Below, piece after piece: positions 8,508 through 16,305 of a stretch of DNA of 64,000 nt (positions are counted from its first letter, which is position 1; the number at the start of each line of letters is the position of its first letter). This stretch comes from CAZKWG01 sp964615375. Its GTDB lineage: Bacteria; Myxococcota_A; UBA796; CAZKWG01. The stretch covers positions 62,001-126,000 of the forward strand of contig CAZTOW010000006.1 in NCBI GenBank assembly GCA_964615375.1, in the 5' to 3' direction. Position numbers and translations under genes: made by a program. Under the pieces are notes generated by a model that saw only the letters and a list, made by a program, of their open reading frames with translations, was not told the origin of the DNA and did no database searches.

Positions 8508-9886
8508 GCGAGGGCCTCAGCCAGCCGCCGCTCCGGCTCCGCCCCGGCGGAGAGCCAGCGGTCTCCGCGGATCCTCCAGAGCGTCACGCCCGCCAGCAGC
8601 ACGATGTCCAGGGTCATCCCCAGCCAGGCCCCAGGCGCGCCGAGGCCCAGGGGGAGCGCGAAGAACCAGGCCATGGGGACCTTCAACAGCCAGGCGCCGA
8701 AGAGCTGGAGCGCCATGGTGAAGCGGTTGTCCCCCGCCCCGTTCAGGCAGCAGATCCCCACGGTCGCCAGGGCGTCGAAGACCTGGAAGGCCGCGGCGAT
8801 CCAGAGCATCCTCACCCCGAGCTCCAGCACCTCCGCCGAGGGGCTGAAGATGCTGAGCAGCGCCTCGGGGGCGGCGACGAAGAGCACGCCGAAGGCCGTC
8901 ATGAAGCTCAGCGCCAGGGTGGTCGCCGCGCGCCAGCTCTGGCGAGCCAGCTCGGGGCGACCCGCGCCCAGGGACTGACCGACCAGCACCGCGCCCGCCT
9001 CGCCCACCGCCCAGCCGGGCAGGAAGCTCATGAGCACGATCCGCACCACCACCACGTGCGCCGCCAGATGGATGGCGCCCGCGTGCGCGAGGAAGCTCAT
9101 GAACATCGCGAAGGATCCGACCTCCTGAAGCAGGTTCAGCCCCATCGGCAGCCCGGGCCGGGTGATGTCGGCGAACAGCGCGCGGTCGGGCCGGCGCGAC
9201 ACCCGAGGTGCGAGCCGCTGGAAACGCCAGGCGAGCCAGCTCAGGTTCACGCCCTGGGAGATCACGGTGGCCAGCGCCGCGCCGCCCGCCCCCAGCTCGG
9301 GCGCGGGGCCCCAGCCGAAGACGAAGACAGGGTTGAGCGCGATGTTGAGCGCGTTGCCCAGCAGGGTCCCGATCATGGGCGTCCGGGTGTCGCCGCGCCC
9401 CTGGAAGTAGCCAGAGAGCGCCATCAAGCCAAAGAACAGGGGCGCGCCCGACACGCGCACCCGGAAGAAGGACAGCGCGTGCGGCGTCACCTCGGGCCCG
9501 GCCCCGGTGAGGGAGAAGGCCCAGGGCGCGAGGGGCAGGGCCAGCCAGGACACCACGCCCAGCGCCAGCGCCATCCACACCCCCTGCCAGCCCAGCCGGG
9601 CCGCGTCCAGGGGGCGATCGGCGCCCGTGTGGTGGGAGACCGCGACGCGGACGCCCATGATCAGGCCCCAGCCGAAGGCGATGACCAGCTGGCAGCCGCT
9701 GATGGCGATGCCGATGCCCGCCAGCGCGTCCGTGCCCAGGCGGCTCACGAACAGCGTGTCGACGACCAGCATCAGGGTGTCGGACATTCGGGAGATCATC
9801 ATCGGCCAGGCCAGCCCGAAGACGACCGCCCAGCCGATGCGCTCGGGGAGAGGACCACTCGAACCAGGACTCGAATGCGCCATCAT
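8504..9886 (-). CDS. MATE family efflux transporter
   Basis: A 460-residue, about 12-helix inner-membrane protein. The ATG at 9886 is preferred because a perfect AGGAGG (9893-9898) lies 6 nt upstream. Family hallmarks include GLAWPMMISRMSDTLMLVVDTLFV in helix 1-2 (the P and D positions typical of MatE domains), GYFQGRGDTRTPMIG and its second-half counterpart GICCLNGAGDNRFTMA, giving the two-fold pseudosymmetry of MATE carriers. It would export cationic or aromatic compounds by Na+ or H+ antiport; the substrate cannot be read from sequence. A 390-nt leader without a gene, containing many hairpins, precedes it. Confidence 0.92.
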   Translation of the reverse strand: MMAHSSPGSSGPLPERIGWAVVFGLAWPMMISRMSDTLMLVVDTLFVSRLGTDALAGIGIAISGCQLVIAFGWGLIMGVRVAVSHHTGADRPLDAARLGWQGVWMALALGVVSWLALPLAPWAFSLTGAGPEVTPHALSFFRVRVSGAPLFFGLMALSGYFQGRGDTRTPMIGTLLGNALNIALNPVFVFGWGPAPELGAGGAALATVISQGVNLSWLAWRFQRLAPRVSRRPDRALFADITRPGLPMGLNLLQEVGSFAMFMSFLAHAGAIHLAAHVVVVRIVLMSFLPGWAVGEAGAVLVGQSLGAGRPELARQSWRAATTLALSFMTAFGVLFVAAPEALLSIFSPSAEVLELGVRMLWIAAAFQVFDALATVGICCLNGAGDNRFTMALQLFGAWLLKVPMAWFFALPLGLGAPGAWLGMTLDIVLLAGVTLWRIRGDRWLSAGAEPERRLAEALA

Positions 9887-10276
9887 GGCGCACCTCCTCA
9901 TGGGGTTGACGCGCCGCGGGGGGGCGGAGCGCCAGGAAGCCCGGCCGCGGCGTGTGTACGCGGCACGGTGCAGACCCGCGGGGGCGGGTCAGATGTAGGG
10001 GCGCAGGGTCGAGCGAGGACCTGGAGAGATCCAGCTCAGGCGAGCGATGCTCGCGTCAGCAGCGCGTCCCGACGAGGGAGAACCCTACGCAGAAGCCGAC
10101 CTGCGGTCGGACTTGAGCGATGCCGGAGAGTGCGCCGATGTGCTTTACGTTCATGGCTGCTCCGGGGGTTCTACGGCCGCCAGTATGGCGGCTCGTCACG
10201 AGTTGTCACTATCCGGGCAAATAGACTTGAGGCAACAAGATTTTTGTGATCTATCCGAAACAGACCGTTCTTCCAA
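9887..10276. other. Gene-free, hairpin-rich, atypical-composition island
   Basis: This 390-bp gap between the FAD oxidoreductase stop and the MATE start holds no convincing gene. From about 10100 to 10276 the GC content drops and codon-like triplets stop resembling the neighbours. Perfect dyads are dense: 10021-10034 (5 bp closed by a GAGA GNRA-type tetraloop), 10040-10054 (6 bp, 3-nt loop), 10096-10110 (6 bp, 3-nt loop) and 10176-10192 (6 bp, 5-nt loop). A 32-codon minus-strand frame (10056-10154) starts with ATG 5 nt after GGAG, but I cannot support it as a gene. It could be a structured leader of the MATE mRNA, an independent small RNA, or a mobile-element remnant. Confidence 0.35.
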
Positions 10277-11476
10277 TCATACTTTCGATGCTGGGAGAAC
10301 CTGCTCTGCGCCCGCGGGGATCGCCACGCGCTCGACGACGCGCCCCGGGTCCAGCGCGGCCCGATCCAGCCAGGGGAGCGCGCTACCATCCAGGGTCGCC
10401 CGCGCCAGCTCCCCGAGGGCGAGCGCGCAGGTGACGCCCGCGCCGCCCAGCCCGGCGAGCCACCCGAGCCCAGGGAGCTCCGGGTCGGGCCCGGCCCAGG
10501 GTCGGCGATCGGGAGCGAAGGTCCTGAGCCCGGTCCACCCTCCCGAGAGCCGCGCCCCCGCGACGGCGGGCGCGAGCCGGGCGAGCTTCTCCACGCCCAA
10601 GGCCCGCGCCTCCTCGGAGACCGGGCCCGCGGAGCCGGGACCGGCGGGCGGCGCCACGGGGGCCTCGTCGCAAGGGCTCAGCAGCCAGCCGCCCCCCTCG
10701 GGTCGCAGGTAGAGCCCCTCATCATCGAACCAGCAGTAGGGGTGCCCCAGCCGGGCCAGGGGGTGCGGGTCGGAGTGGAGCAGGTGGCGCGCCAGGGGGA
10801 CCAGCGCGCGCGCGAGCCCGGCCGAGGCCGCCAGCCATGCGCCCCAGGCCCCGCTGGCCAGCAGGACGGCGTCGGCGTGGAGCTCTCCGTCGGGGAGCCG
10901 CACCCCGCGGACCCGGCCGGACGCGACGAGGAGCCCCGTCACCCGCTGGCCCAGCAGCACCCTCGCCCCCCGCCTCCGGGCCACGGCCAGCCCGGTCTGC
11001 ACCACCGCGTGCGCGTCCAGCAGCCCATCCTCGGGCAGCCACCAGGCCCGCGCCGCCCGCGCCCCGGCCAGCGCAGGCGCGAGCCCCCCGAGCTCCGCCT
11101 CGCCGGGCTCGTCCACGCGCAGGCCCCGCGCGCGCAGGTCCGCCGCCGCGCCCGCCAGCGCCTCCGCCCGCGCCCCCGGACGCGCCGCCAGGATCAGCCC
11201 CCCGCAGCGCTGCAGCGCGCTCTCGGGGAGCCCGTCCTCCACCCACTCCGGGAGCAGCGCCAGGCTCCGGCAGGCCAGGGCCCGCTCCACCGGATCGGTC
11301 ACCAGCCGCCGGGTCATGCCCGCGTTCTGGGCCGAGGCCTCCGCGCCAGCCTGCGCGCCCTGCTCGACCACGATCACCTCGTGATCGGCCGAGAGGGCGC
11401 GCGCCGCCGAGGCGCCCGCCACCCCCGCCCCCACGATGATCACCCTCCCCCGGTCCACGTCCGACCTCCGGGCCAT
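10277..11476 (-). CDS. FAD-dependent oxidoreductase, DAO (D-amino-acid oxidase/glycine oxidase) family
   Basis: A 399-residue flavoprotein. The N-terminus has the Rossmann dinucleotide-binding motif VIIVGAGVAGASAARAL (residues 12-28) followed by an acidic EQG end of beta-2. A VLLASGAWGAWLA block and the C-terminal GLGWLAGLGGAGVTCALALGELA segment match the FAD-contact regions of the DAO fold, and DRRPWAGPDPELPGLG is the usual penultimate motif. Members oxidise secondary or primary amines such as glycine, sarcosine or D-amino acids; the substrate here is not determinable. No signal peptide, so cytoplasmic. It is followed on the same strand by the hairpin-rich gap and MATE gene, and preceded by a radical SAM operon. 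Confidence 0.85.
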   Translation of the reverse strand: MARRSDVDRGRVIIVGAGVAGASAARALSADHEVIVVEQGAQAGAEASAQNAGMTRRLVTDPVERALACRSLALLPEWVEDGLPESALQRCGGLILAARPGARAEALAGAAADLRARGLRVDEPGEAELGGLAPALAGARAARAWWLPEDGLLDAHAVVQTGLAVARRRGARVLLGQRVTGLLVASGRVRGVRLPDGELHADAVLLASGAWGAWLAASAGLARALVPLARHLLHSDPHPLARLGHPYCWFDDEGLYLRPEGGGWLLSPCDEAPVAPPAGPGSAGPVSEEARALGVEKLARLAPAVAGARLSGGWTGLRTFAPDRRPWAGPDPELPGLGWLAGLGGAGVTCALALGELARATLDGSALPWLDRAALDPGRVVERVAIPAGAEQVLPASKV

Positions 11477-11521
11477 GGGCTATCGGGGCGGGGGCGCTTC
11501 GGGAAGAGGCAGACGCACGAA

Positions 11522-11548
11522 GGCCCGCGCAGCGAGGCTGAGCGGGCC
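11522..11548 (-). terminator. Hairpin after the radical SAM operon
   Basis: A perfect 7-bp stem (GGCCCGC at 11522-11528 with GCGGGCC at 11542-11548) lies 23 nt past the stop of the radical SAM gene on the minus strand and is followed by a T/G-rich stretch. It could end the radical SAM transcript before the FAD oxidoreductase gene. Confidence 0.4.
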
Positions 11549-11570
11549 CTGGCGTCGATCCGAAGAAGAC

Positions 11571-13115
11571 CTACTGGTTGATCATCTTGCGGATGTTGCC
11601 GTACTCGCGGACCTTCTGGAGCGAGAGCTCCCCGCGGTAGGCCATCTCCGCCGCGATGCCCGCCATGCGCACGAGGTTCGTGGCCTGCGCGATCTCCAGC
11701 AGGAGGTCGGGGTGCTCCTTCCAGAACGGCGTGTCGTGGAAGTACTTCACGAGCTCGCGCGGGAGGAAGGGCTTGTTCACCATCATGTAGAGGGCGAGGT
11801 AGAACTTGTCCTCGTCGCTGCGCGCCCAGTCCACGCTGACGCGGAACTGGCGGAAGCTCTTGGTGGCGAAGCCCTCCACGTCGCTCTCGGTGGCGTAGCC
11901 CGCGGCGATCATCTTCTCGGTCACGGAGCTCTTCGGGTAGAGCGTGAGCGAGTAGAGGTAGATCTTGTACGGGCTCTTGAGGTCCAACAGGAGGTGGAAG
12001 AGCGCGTCCTTGTCCGAGGTCCAAGCCAGCGGGTTGTCGATGATGACGTCGTACTTGGTGTCGAGACCGAGCTCGAGGTTCATCTCGTCGAAGGCCAGGA
12101 TCTGCTCGACGGTGGACGTGCGGTCGTAGACCTCCTTCTGCTCGCGGTCGCTGCCCGCCTCGATACCCAGCTGTACGCCGCGGAGACCGGCGTCCTTGAG
12201 CATGCGCAGGTTCTCGATGCGCGCCACGTCCGGCGTCATCATGCAGTCAAACGGGATGTCGCCGAACTCCGCCTTGTACTTCTCGCAGAACTCCTTCAGC
12301 CACCACTTCGGGAAGACGAAGGTGTCGTCGTCGAACTTGATCCAGCGGATGCCCGGGATCTTCTCGCGCGCCTGGCGGAGCTCGGCCATGACCGAGTCCA
12401 CGCTGCGGCGGCGGTGGTAGTTGCCCTTGCCCTCCGGGTAGATGGCGCGCAGCGAGCTGTTGTAGCAGTAGGCGCACTTGTAGGGGCAGCCGCGGCTGGC
12501 GAAGATGCGGTATTCGCGGTGCTTCAGCATGGGGTCGCCGCGGGTGATCATCCCGTGGTCCACCATGAACACGTCCTCGCCGCCGTAGTGGCGGAAGGGG
12601 AGCTCATCCAGGCTGGTCATGAGCTCGCCGACCGAGTTCTTGTGGATGGTCCCATCCTTCTTGCGGATCCACATGCTCGGCGTGTCGTCGAGCTCGCGGC
12701 CCTCCTCGAGGCGGTTCATGAGCTCCATCATCGGGTACTCACCCTCGCCGACACAGCAGACGTCGGCATAGGCGATGCAGTGCTCCGGCACCAGCGTCGT
12801 GTGCAGGCCGCCCCACACCACGAGCGTGCGGTCGCCCATGCGCTCCTTGATGCGGCGCGTCACCTCGATGGCGACCCGGTAATAGGGCGAGCCGAAGCCG
12901 AGCCCGACGACGTCGTAGCCCTCCTGCTCGATGTGGTCCACGAGCAGCTTGTACTCGTCGTCCGTCGGCCACTCGACCCGGTTGTGGCGCCAGTCCTTGA
13001 AGAACATCAGATCGGCGCGGAAACCGCCCCGATTGCGGAGCATGGACGTGACATGGCGGACGCCGCTGTTCTCGATGCCGTACAGACCGACGATGAGGGC
13101 GGAGGTGAGCTTCAT
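11571..13115 (-). CDS. B12-binding-domain radical SAM protein
   Basis: A 514-residue protein. Residues 1-150 form a cobalamin-binding-like Rossmann domain (VVGLGFGSPYYR, VVWGGLHTTLVPEHC, CVGEGEYPMMEL) without the DxHxxG His ligand. The radical SAM core starts with the 4Fe-4S motif C-PYK-C-AY-C at Cys210, Cys214 and Cys217, followed by WIKFDDDTF and GVQLGIEAGSDREQ, typical of this superfamily. The C-terminal 170 residues are specific to it. Such enzymes methylate or rearrange unactivated carbons or phosphorus in lipids and natural products. It lies 44 bp downstream of a second enzyme of the same class, so the two probably form an operon. Reaction unknown. Confidence 0.9.
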   Translation of the reverse strand: MKLTSALIVGLYGIENSGVRHVTSMLRNRGGFRADLMFFKDWRHNRVEWPTDDEYKLLVDHIEQEGYDVVGLGFGSPYYRVAIEVTRRIKERMGDRTLVVWGGLHTTLVPEHCIAYADVCCVGEGEYPMMELMNRLEEGRELDDTPSMWIRKKDGTIHKNSVGELMTSLDELPFRHYGGEDVFMVDHGMITRGDPMLKHREYRIFASRGCPYKCAYCYNSSLRAIYPEGKGNYHRRRSVDSVMAELRQAREKIPGIRWIKFDDDTFVFPKWWLKEFCEKYKAEFGDIPFDCMMTPDVARIENLRMLKDAGLRGVQLGIEAGSDREQKEVYDRTSTVEQILAFDEMNLELGLDTKYDVIIDNPLAWTSDKDALFHLLLDLKSPYKIYLYSLTLYPKSSVTEKMIAAGYATESDVEGFATKSFRQFRVSVDWARSDEDKFYLALYMMVNKPFLPRELVKYFHDTPFWKEHPDLLLEIAQATNLVRMAGIAAEMAYRGELSLQKVREYGNIRKMINQ

Positions 13116-13159
13116 GGACGAGCTCCGGAGGAGATTCGGGGTGGGGCAGACAGGATACG

Positions 13160-14563
13160 TTATTCGGTGAGCAGCCGCAGGCCGGCGGTGGCCTTGCGCA
13201 GGAAATCCTGCGGGTTGCGGATCTGGGCCACGTTTCGCATGACGAAGGCGGGGCGCCAGTAGAACTTTCGGTAGGCGAGGTGCAGCAGGTCGCGCAGCTC
13301 CTCGCGCGTGAAGTACTCATCCCAGACCTGGGCCTTGAAGCTCTCGTTCGGCTCGCGCATGAACTTCAACCAGGGGTTGATGTCCAACACGCCGTCGCGC
13401 TGGCCCTCGTCGTACAGCGTCGTGCCCGGGAAGGGGGTCAGGATGTTGTACATGACGAAGTCGGGGTTCAGCCGGATGCTGTAGTCGATCGTGTCGATCA
13501 CGTCCTTGCGCGTGCGCTCGGTGGGCGTGCCGATCATGAAGTAGGCGACCGTGCGGATGCCGACCTCGCGGCAGAGCTTGAAGGCGTGCTCGATCTCCTT
13601 CGAGGTCACGTCCTTCTTGAGCCGCAGGAGGCCCTCCTCCGTGCCCTGCTCCACGCCGAACTGGATGCGGCTGCAGCCGGCGGCCTTCATCTTCTCGAGC
13701 AGCTCGCGGTCCACGCCCTTGACGCGGAAGCGCACGGTCCAGGAGAACTGGAGCCCGCGGCGCAGGATCTCGTCGCAGAGCTCATGCACGCGCTTGTTCG
13801 TGATGTTGAAGGTGTCGTCTACGAAGTAGATCTCTTTGATCCCCAGCTTGATGCACGCCTCGATCTCGTCGCAGGCACGGCTGGGGGACATCACGCGGTA
13901 GCGGTGCCGGGGCGTGTTGCAGAAGGTGCAGCGGTAGGGGCAGCCGCGGCTGGAGATCATCGTGGTGAAGATCCCGCCCGCGCCCAGCACGTCGTAGTAG
14001 CGCTTGTAGTCGACCAGGGTGCGATCGATGATCGGATAGTCGTCGAGGTTGTTGGAGAAGTAGACGTCCTGCTCGGGGATGGGATCGTCGGGGTGAGCCA
14101 TGACGCCGGGGAGCCCGCGCGCCTCCTTGCCCGCCGCCCAGGTGTTCACGAGGTCCAGCATCGGCTGCTGGCCCTCGCCCTTGACGACCGCGTCCACGTC
14201 CGGCAGCCCCACGCTCTCGCGGGGGAAGTCGGAGATGTGCGGACCACCCAGCACCACGCGCTTCACGCCCGCCTTCTTGCAGGTGCGGATCGTGTTGTGG
14301 ACGTCCACGAGCTGCACGGTGAAGCAGGTGATCCCGACGACGTCGGGACCCCAGGCGCGGATGCGCTCCTCCATCTCCGGGTAGTCGAGGTTGTCGAGCT
14401 GCGCGTCCAGCAGCGTGACCTCGTGGTTCGACTGCGAGAGCAGGAACTGCGCGATCGAGAGGAGCGCGAGCGGAGGATAAGAGAGGTTCTCGGCCTCGAC
14501 GGCCTCGGGAACCTCGCTCTCGACGGTGTGCCTCGCCGGAGGCCGTATGAGCATGACGCGCAC
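13160..14563 (-). CDS. B12-binding-domain radical SAM protein
   Basis: A 467-residue protein when started at GTG 14563, which has GGAGGG 8 nt upstream; a longer frame exists but adds an uncharacteristic N-terminus. Cobalamin-domain motifs are VRVMLIRPPARH, YPPLALLSIAQFL, VVGITCFT and VVLGGPHISDFP, then VVKGEGQQPML. The radical SAM cluster is C-PYR-C-TF-C (Cys208, 212, 215), followed by IYFVDDTFN and RIQFGVEQGTEEGL. A YFMIGTPTE block and the end YRKFYWRP are shared with the protein at 22878-24341, so those two are close relatives. It belongs to the class that includes BchE/HpnP-type enzymes. Substrate unknown; the downstream partner is another radical SAM protein. Confidence 0.9.
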   Translation of the reverse strand: MRVMLIRPPARHTVESEVPEAVEAENLSYPPLALLSIAQFLLSQSNHEVTLLDAQLDNLDYPEMEERIRAWGPDVVGITCFTVQLVDVHNTIRTCKKAGVKRVVLGGPHISDFPRESVGLPDVDAVVKGEGQQPMLDLVNTWAAGKEARGLPGVMAHPDDPIPEQDVYFSNNLDDYPIIDRTLVDYKRYYDVLGAGGIFTTMISSRGCPYRCTFCNTPRHRYRVMSPSRACDEIEACIKLGIKEIYFVDDTFNITNKRVHELCDEILRRGLQFSWTVRFRVKGVDRELLEKMKAAGCSRIQFGVEQGTEEGLLRLKKDVTSKEIEHAFKLCREVGIRTVAYFMIGTPTERTRKDVIDTIDYSIRLNPDFVMYNILTPFPGTTLYDEGQRDGVLDINPWLKFMREPNESFKAQVWDEYFTREELRDLLHLAYRKFYWRPAFVMRNVAQIRNPQDFLRKATAGLRLLTE

Positions 14564-14633
14564 GAGTAGATCCCTCCCGTCTGAGTGCCCTGGTCCATTC
14601 ATGTTGCCCGCTTGGAGCGCGCTTGTCAAATCC

Positions 14634-15491
14634 CTACCCGATCACCATGAGTTTTTTTACAAGCGCGTCGGAGAGCCGAATCTCGCCGACCTCTTCCACC
14701 GGTCCGACGAGCGTGATCTCGTAGCCCTCCCCCACCCGGACATCCAGCGCGCCGCCGGGCATGTGTACACGGACCTGGCCGGTGGCGAGGCCCAGCGCGC
14801 GGGCGGCGGCGGCGACGGCGCAGGCAGACGAGCCGGAGCTGGCGGTCTCTCCGGCGCCCCGCTCCCAGACGCGCGCCTCGAGGTCCGCGGGCCCCGACAC
14901 GCGGGCGATCTGCACGTTCGTGCGGTTGGGGAAGAGCGGGTGGCGCTCCAGGGCCTGGCCCCAGGCGCGCCAGGGGAGATCGTCGAGAGGCGCATCGACG
15001 AAGACCACGCAGTGTGGGTTGCCCATGCCGACGCAGGTGAGGGGCAACATTTGACCGCAGACCTCCACCGGGGTCATCCGCAGCGCCGTCTGCGCGGGGA
15101 CCTCCTCGGGGGCGAAGGTGGCGCGGCCCATCTCCACGCTCACGGCCTCGGGCAGGACCTCGCAGCGCACCAGGCCCGCGGCCACCTCCACCGTGAGCAC
15201 GGGTGGGGCCCCGCGATGCTCCACGAGCCAGCGGGCGAAGATGCGGAGCCCGTTGCCGCTCTTCTCGGCGAGCGATCCGTCGGGGTTCCAGATGCGCAGG
15301 CCCATCGTGGCGCGATGGGAGCGCACGGGCTCCAGCACGCCGTCCCCCCCGGGCCCGCGGTGGCGGTCGCAGAGCAGGCGGGCCTGCGCGGCCGTGAGGG
15401 CGCGATCCGGGGAAGGGGTGGGCTCGGAGGGTGCCCAACGCTCCAGGATCAGGTAGTCATTGCCGAGGCCGTGGCTCTTCCGGAGGCGCAT
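14634..15491 (-). CDS. dapF: Diaminopimelate-epimerase-fold protein with Ser at both catalytic Cys positions
   Basis: A 285-residue protein of normal DapF length with the two-domain fold motifs: HGLGNDYLIL at the N-terminus, GLRIWNPDG, GNGLRIFARW, VGMGNPHCVVFV, FPNRTNVQ and WERGAGET. DapF interconverts LL- and meso-diaminopimelate with two Cys acting as acid and base. Here the first site reads E-K-S-G-N-G (Ser78) and the second T-A-S-S-G-S-S-A-C (Ser219), so both Cys are Ser. I have a memory of a divergent DapF subgroup with Ser at these places, but cannot verify it. It may be a racemase or isomerase of another substrate, or a slow epimerase. Divergent from nadK, 43 bp away. Confidence 0.85.
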   Translation of the reverse strand: MRLRKSHGLGNDYLILERWAPSEPTPSPDRALTAAQARLLCDRHRGPGGDGVLEPVRSHRATMGLRIWNPDGSLAEKSGNGLRIFARWLVEHRGAPPVLTVEVAAGLVRCEVLPEAVSVEMGRATFAPEEVPAQTALRMTPVEVCGQMLPLTCVGMGNPHCVVFVDAPLDDLPWRAWGQALERHPLFPNRTNVQIARVSGPADLEARVWERGAGETASSGSSACAVAAAARALGLATGQVRVHMPGGALDVRVGEGYEITLVGPVEEVGEIRLSDALVKKLMVIG

Positions 15492-15534
15492 GGCGGAACC
15501 CTGGGGGCAGCGCTCACATGAGGAAAGTGCTCAC

Positions 15535-16293
15535 ATGATCTGCCTCGACCCGCGTAACCCCCAGGCCGCGAGCCTGCTCGAGGCGCTCTCGCGCGAGCTC
15601 GACCTGGATCGGCTGCCCGAGGAGCTCTGCCTGGTGATCGGCGGGGACGGCTGGATGCTGCGCTGCGTGCGCGAGCAGGGGCCGGATCGCGTCTACCTGG
15701 GGCTGAACGCCGGGCACCTCGGGTTCCTGCTCAACGACGTCCAGGGCGCAGACGGGCTCACCCGGGCGGCGCGGGCCATCGAGGAGGGGCGCTACCGGCC
15801 CTACCCCTTCCCGCGCCTGCGCATGGAGGCCACCACGGTGGACGGCGAGCGGCGCGAGGCCCTGGCGGTCAACGACGTCTACGTGGAGCGCTCCAGCGGC
15901 CACACGGCGCGCCTCTCGCTGCGCATCGACGGGGTCACCATCGTCGAGCAGATGGCCTGCGACGGGCTCATCGTGGCGACGGGGCTGGGCAGCACGGCCT
16001 ACAGCTTCTCCGCGGGGGGCGTGCCCTGCCACCCGCTGGTGCGCGCGCTGCAGGTGACGCCGATCTGCCCGCACAACCCGCGGCTCTCGCCCTTCAGCCT
16101 GCCGGAGAGCACGAGCATCGAGATCGCCGTGCTGGACCACGCCCTCCGCCCGGCGCGCGTGGTGGCCGACGGCGTGGAGCACGGGACCATCCGCGAGCTG
16201 CGCGTGGCGCGGGCCGAGCCGGACATCCGCCTGGCCTTCCTGGAGGGCCAGGAGCTGACGGCGACCCTGGTGCGGAAGATCCTGCGCGCCTGA
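15535..16293 (+). CDS. nadK: NAD kinase
   Basis: A 252-residue cytoplasmic enzyme that phosphorylates NAD to NADP using ATP or polyphosphate. The ATG at 15535 follows a GAGGA site about 10 nt upstream. Signature motifs are all present: LVIGGDGWMLR (GGDG ATP/metal motif, with Trp in place of the usual Thr), YLGLNAGHLGFLLND, AVNDVYVERSSG, and CDGLIVATGLGSTAYSFSAGG. It lacks part of the N-terminal nucleotide-binding lobe seen in typical ~290-residue enzymes, starting almost directly at the second strand. Divergent from the DapF-like gene and convergent with the RND transporter, with a 7-bp gap. Confidence 0.92.
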   Translation: MICLDPRNPQAASLLEALSRELDLDRLPEELCLVIGGDGWMLRCVREQGPDRVYLGLNAGHLGFLLNDVQGADGLTRAARAIEEGRYRPYPFPRLRMEATTVDGERREALAVNDVYVERSSGHTARLSLRIDGVTIVEQMACDGLIVATGLGSTAYSFSAGGVPCHPLVRALQVTPICPHNPRLSPFSLPESTSIEIAVLDHALRPARVVADGVEHGTIRELRVARAEPDIRLAFLEGQELTATLVRKILRA

Positions 16294-16305
16294 GCGCCGC
16301 TCAGG
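16289..16305. terminator. Dyad spanning two convergent stop codons
   Basis: CCTGAGC and GCTCAGG pair perfectly around a 3-nt loop. The dyad contains the nadK TGA (16291-16293) and the transporter TCA (16301-16303). No T-tract. The same arrangement recurs at 25988 and 28379. Confidence 0.4.

Noticed and set aside
10047..10712. Plus-strand frame of 221 codons covering the hairpin-rich island; its start has a faint SDLSDA similarity to IS5-type transposases
   Set aside because: Only a few residues match, the rest is antisense to the FAD oxidoreductase, and codon use is not host-like; not enough to call a transposase remnant.
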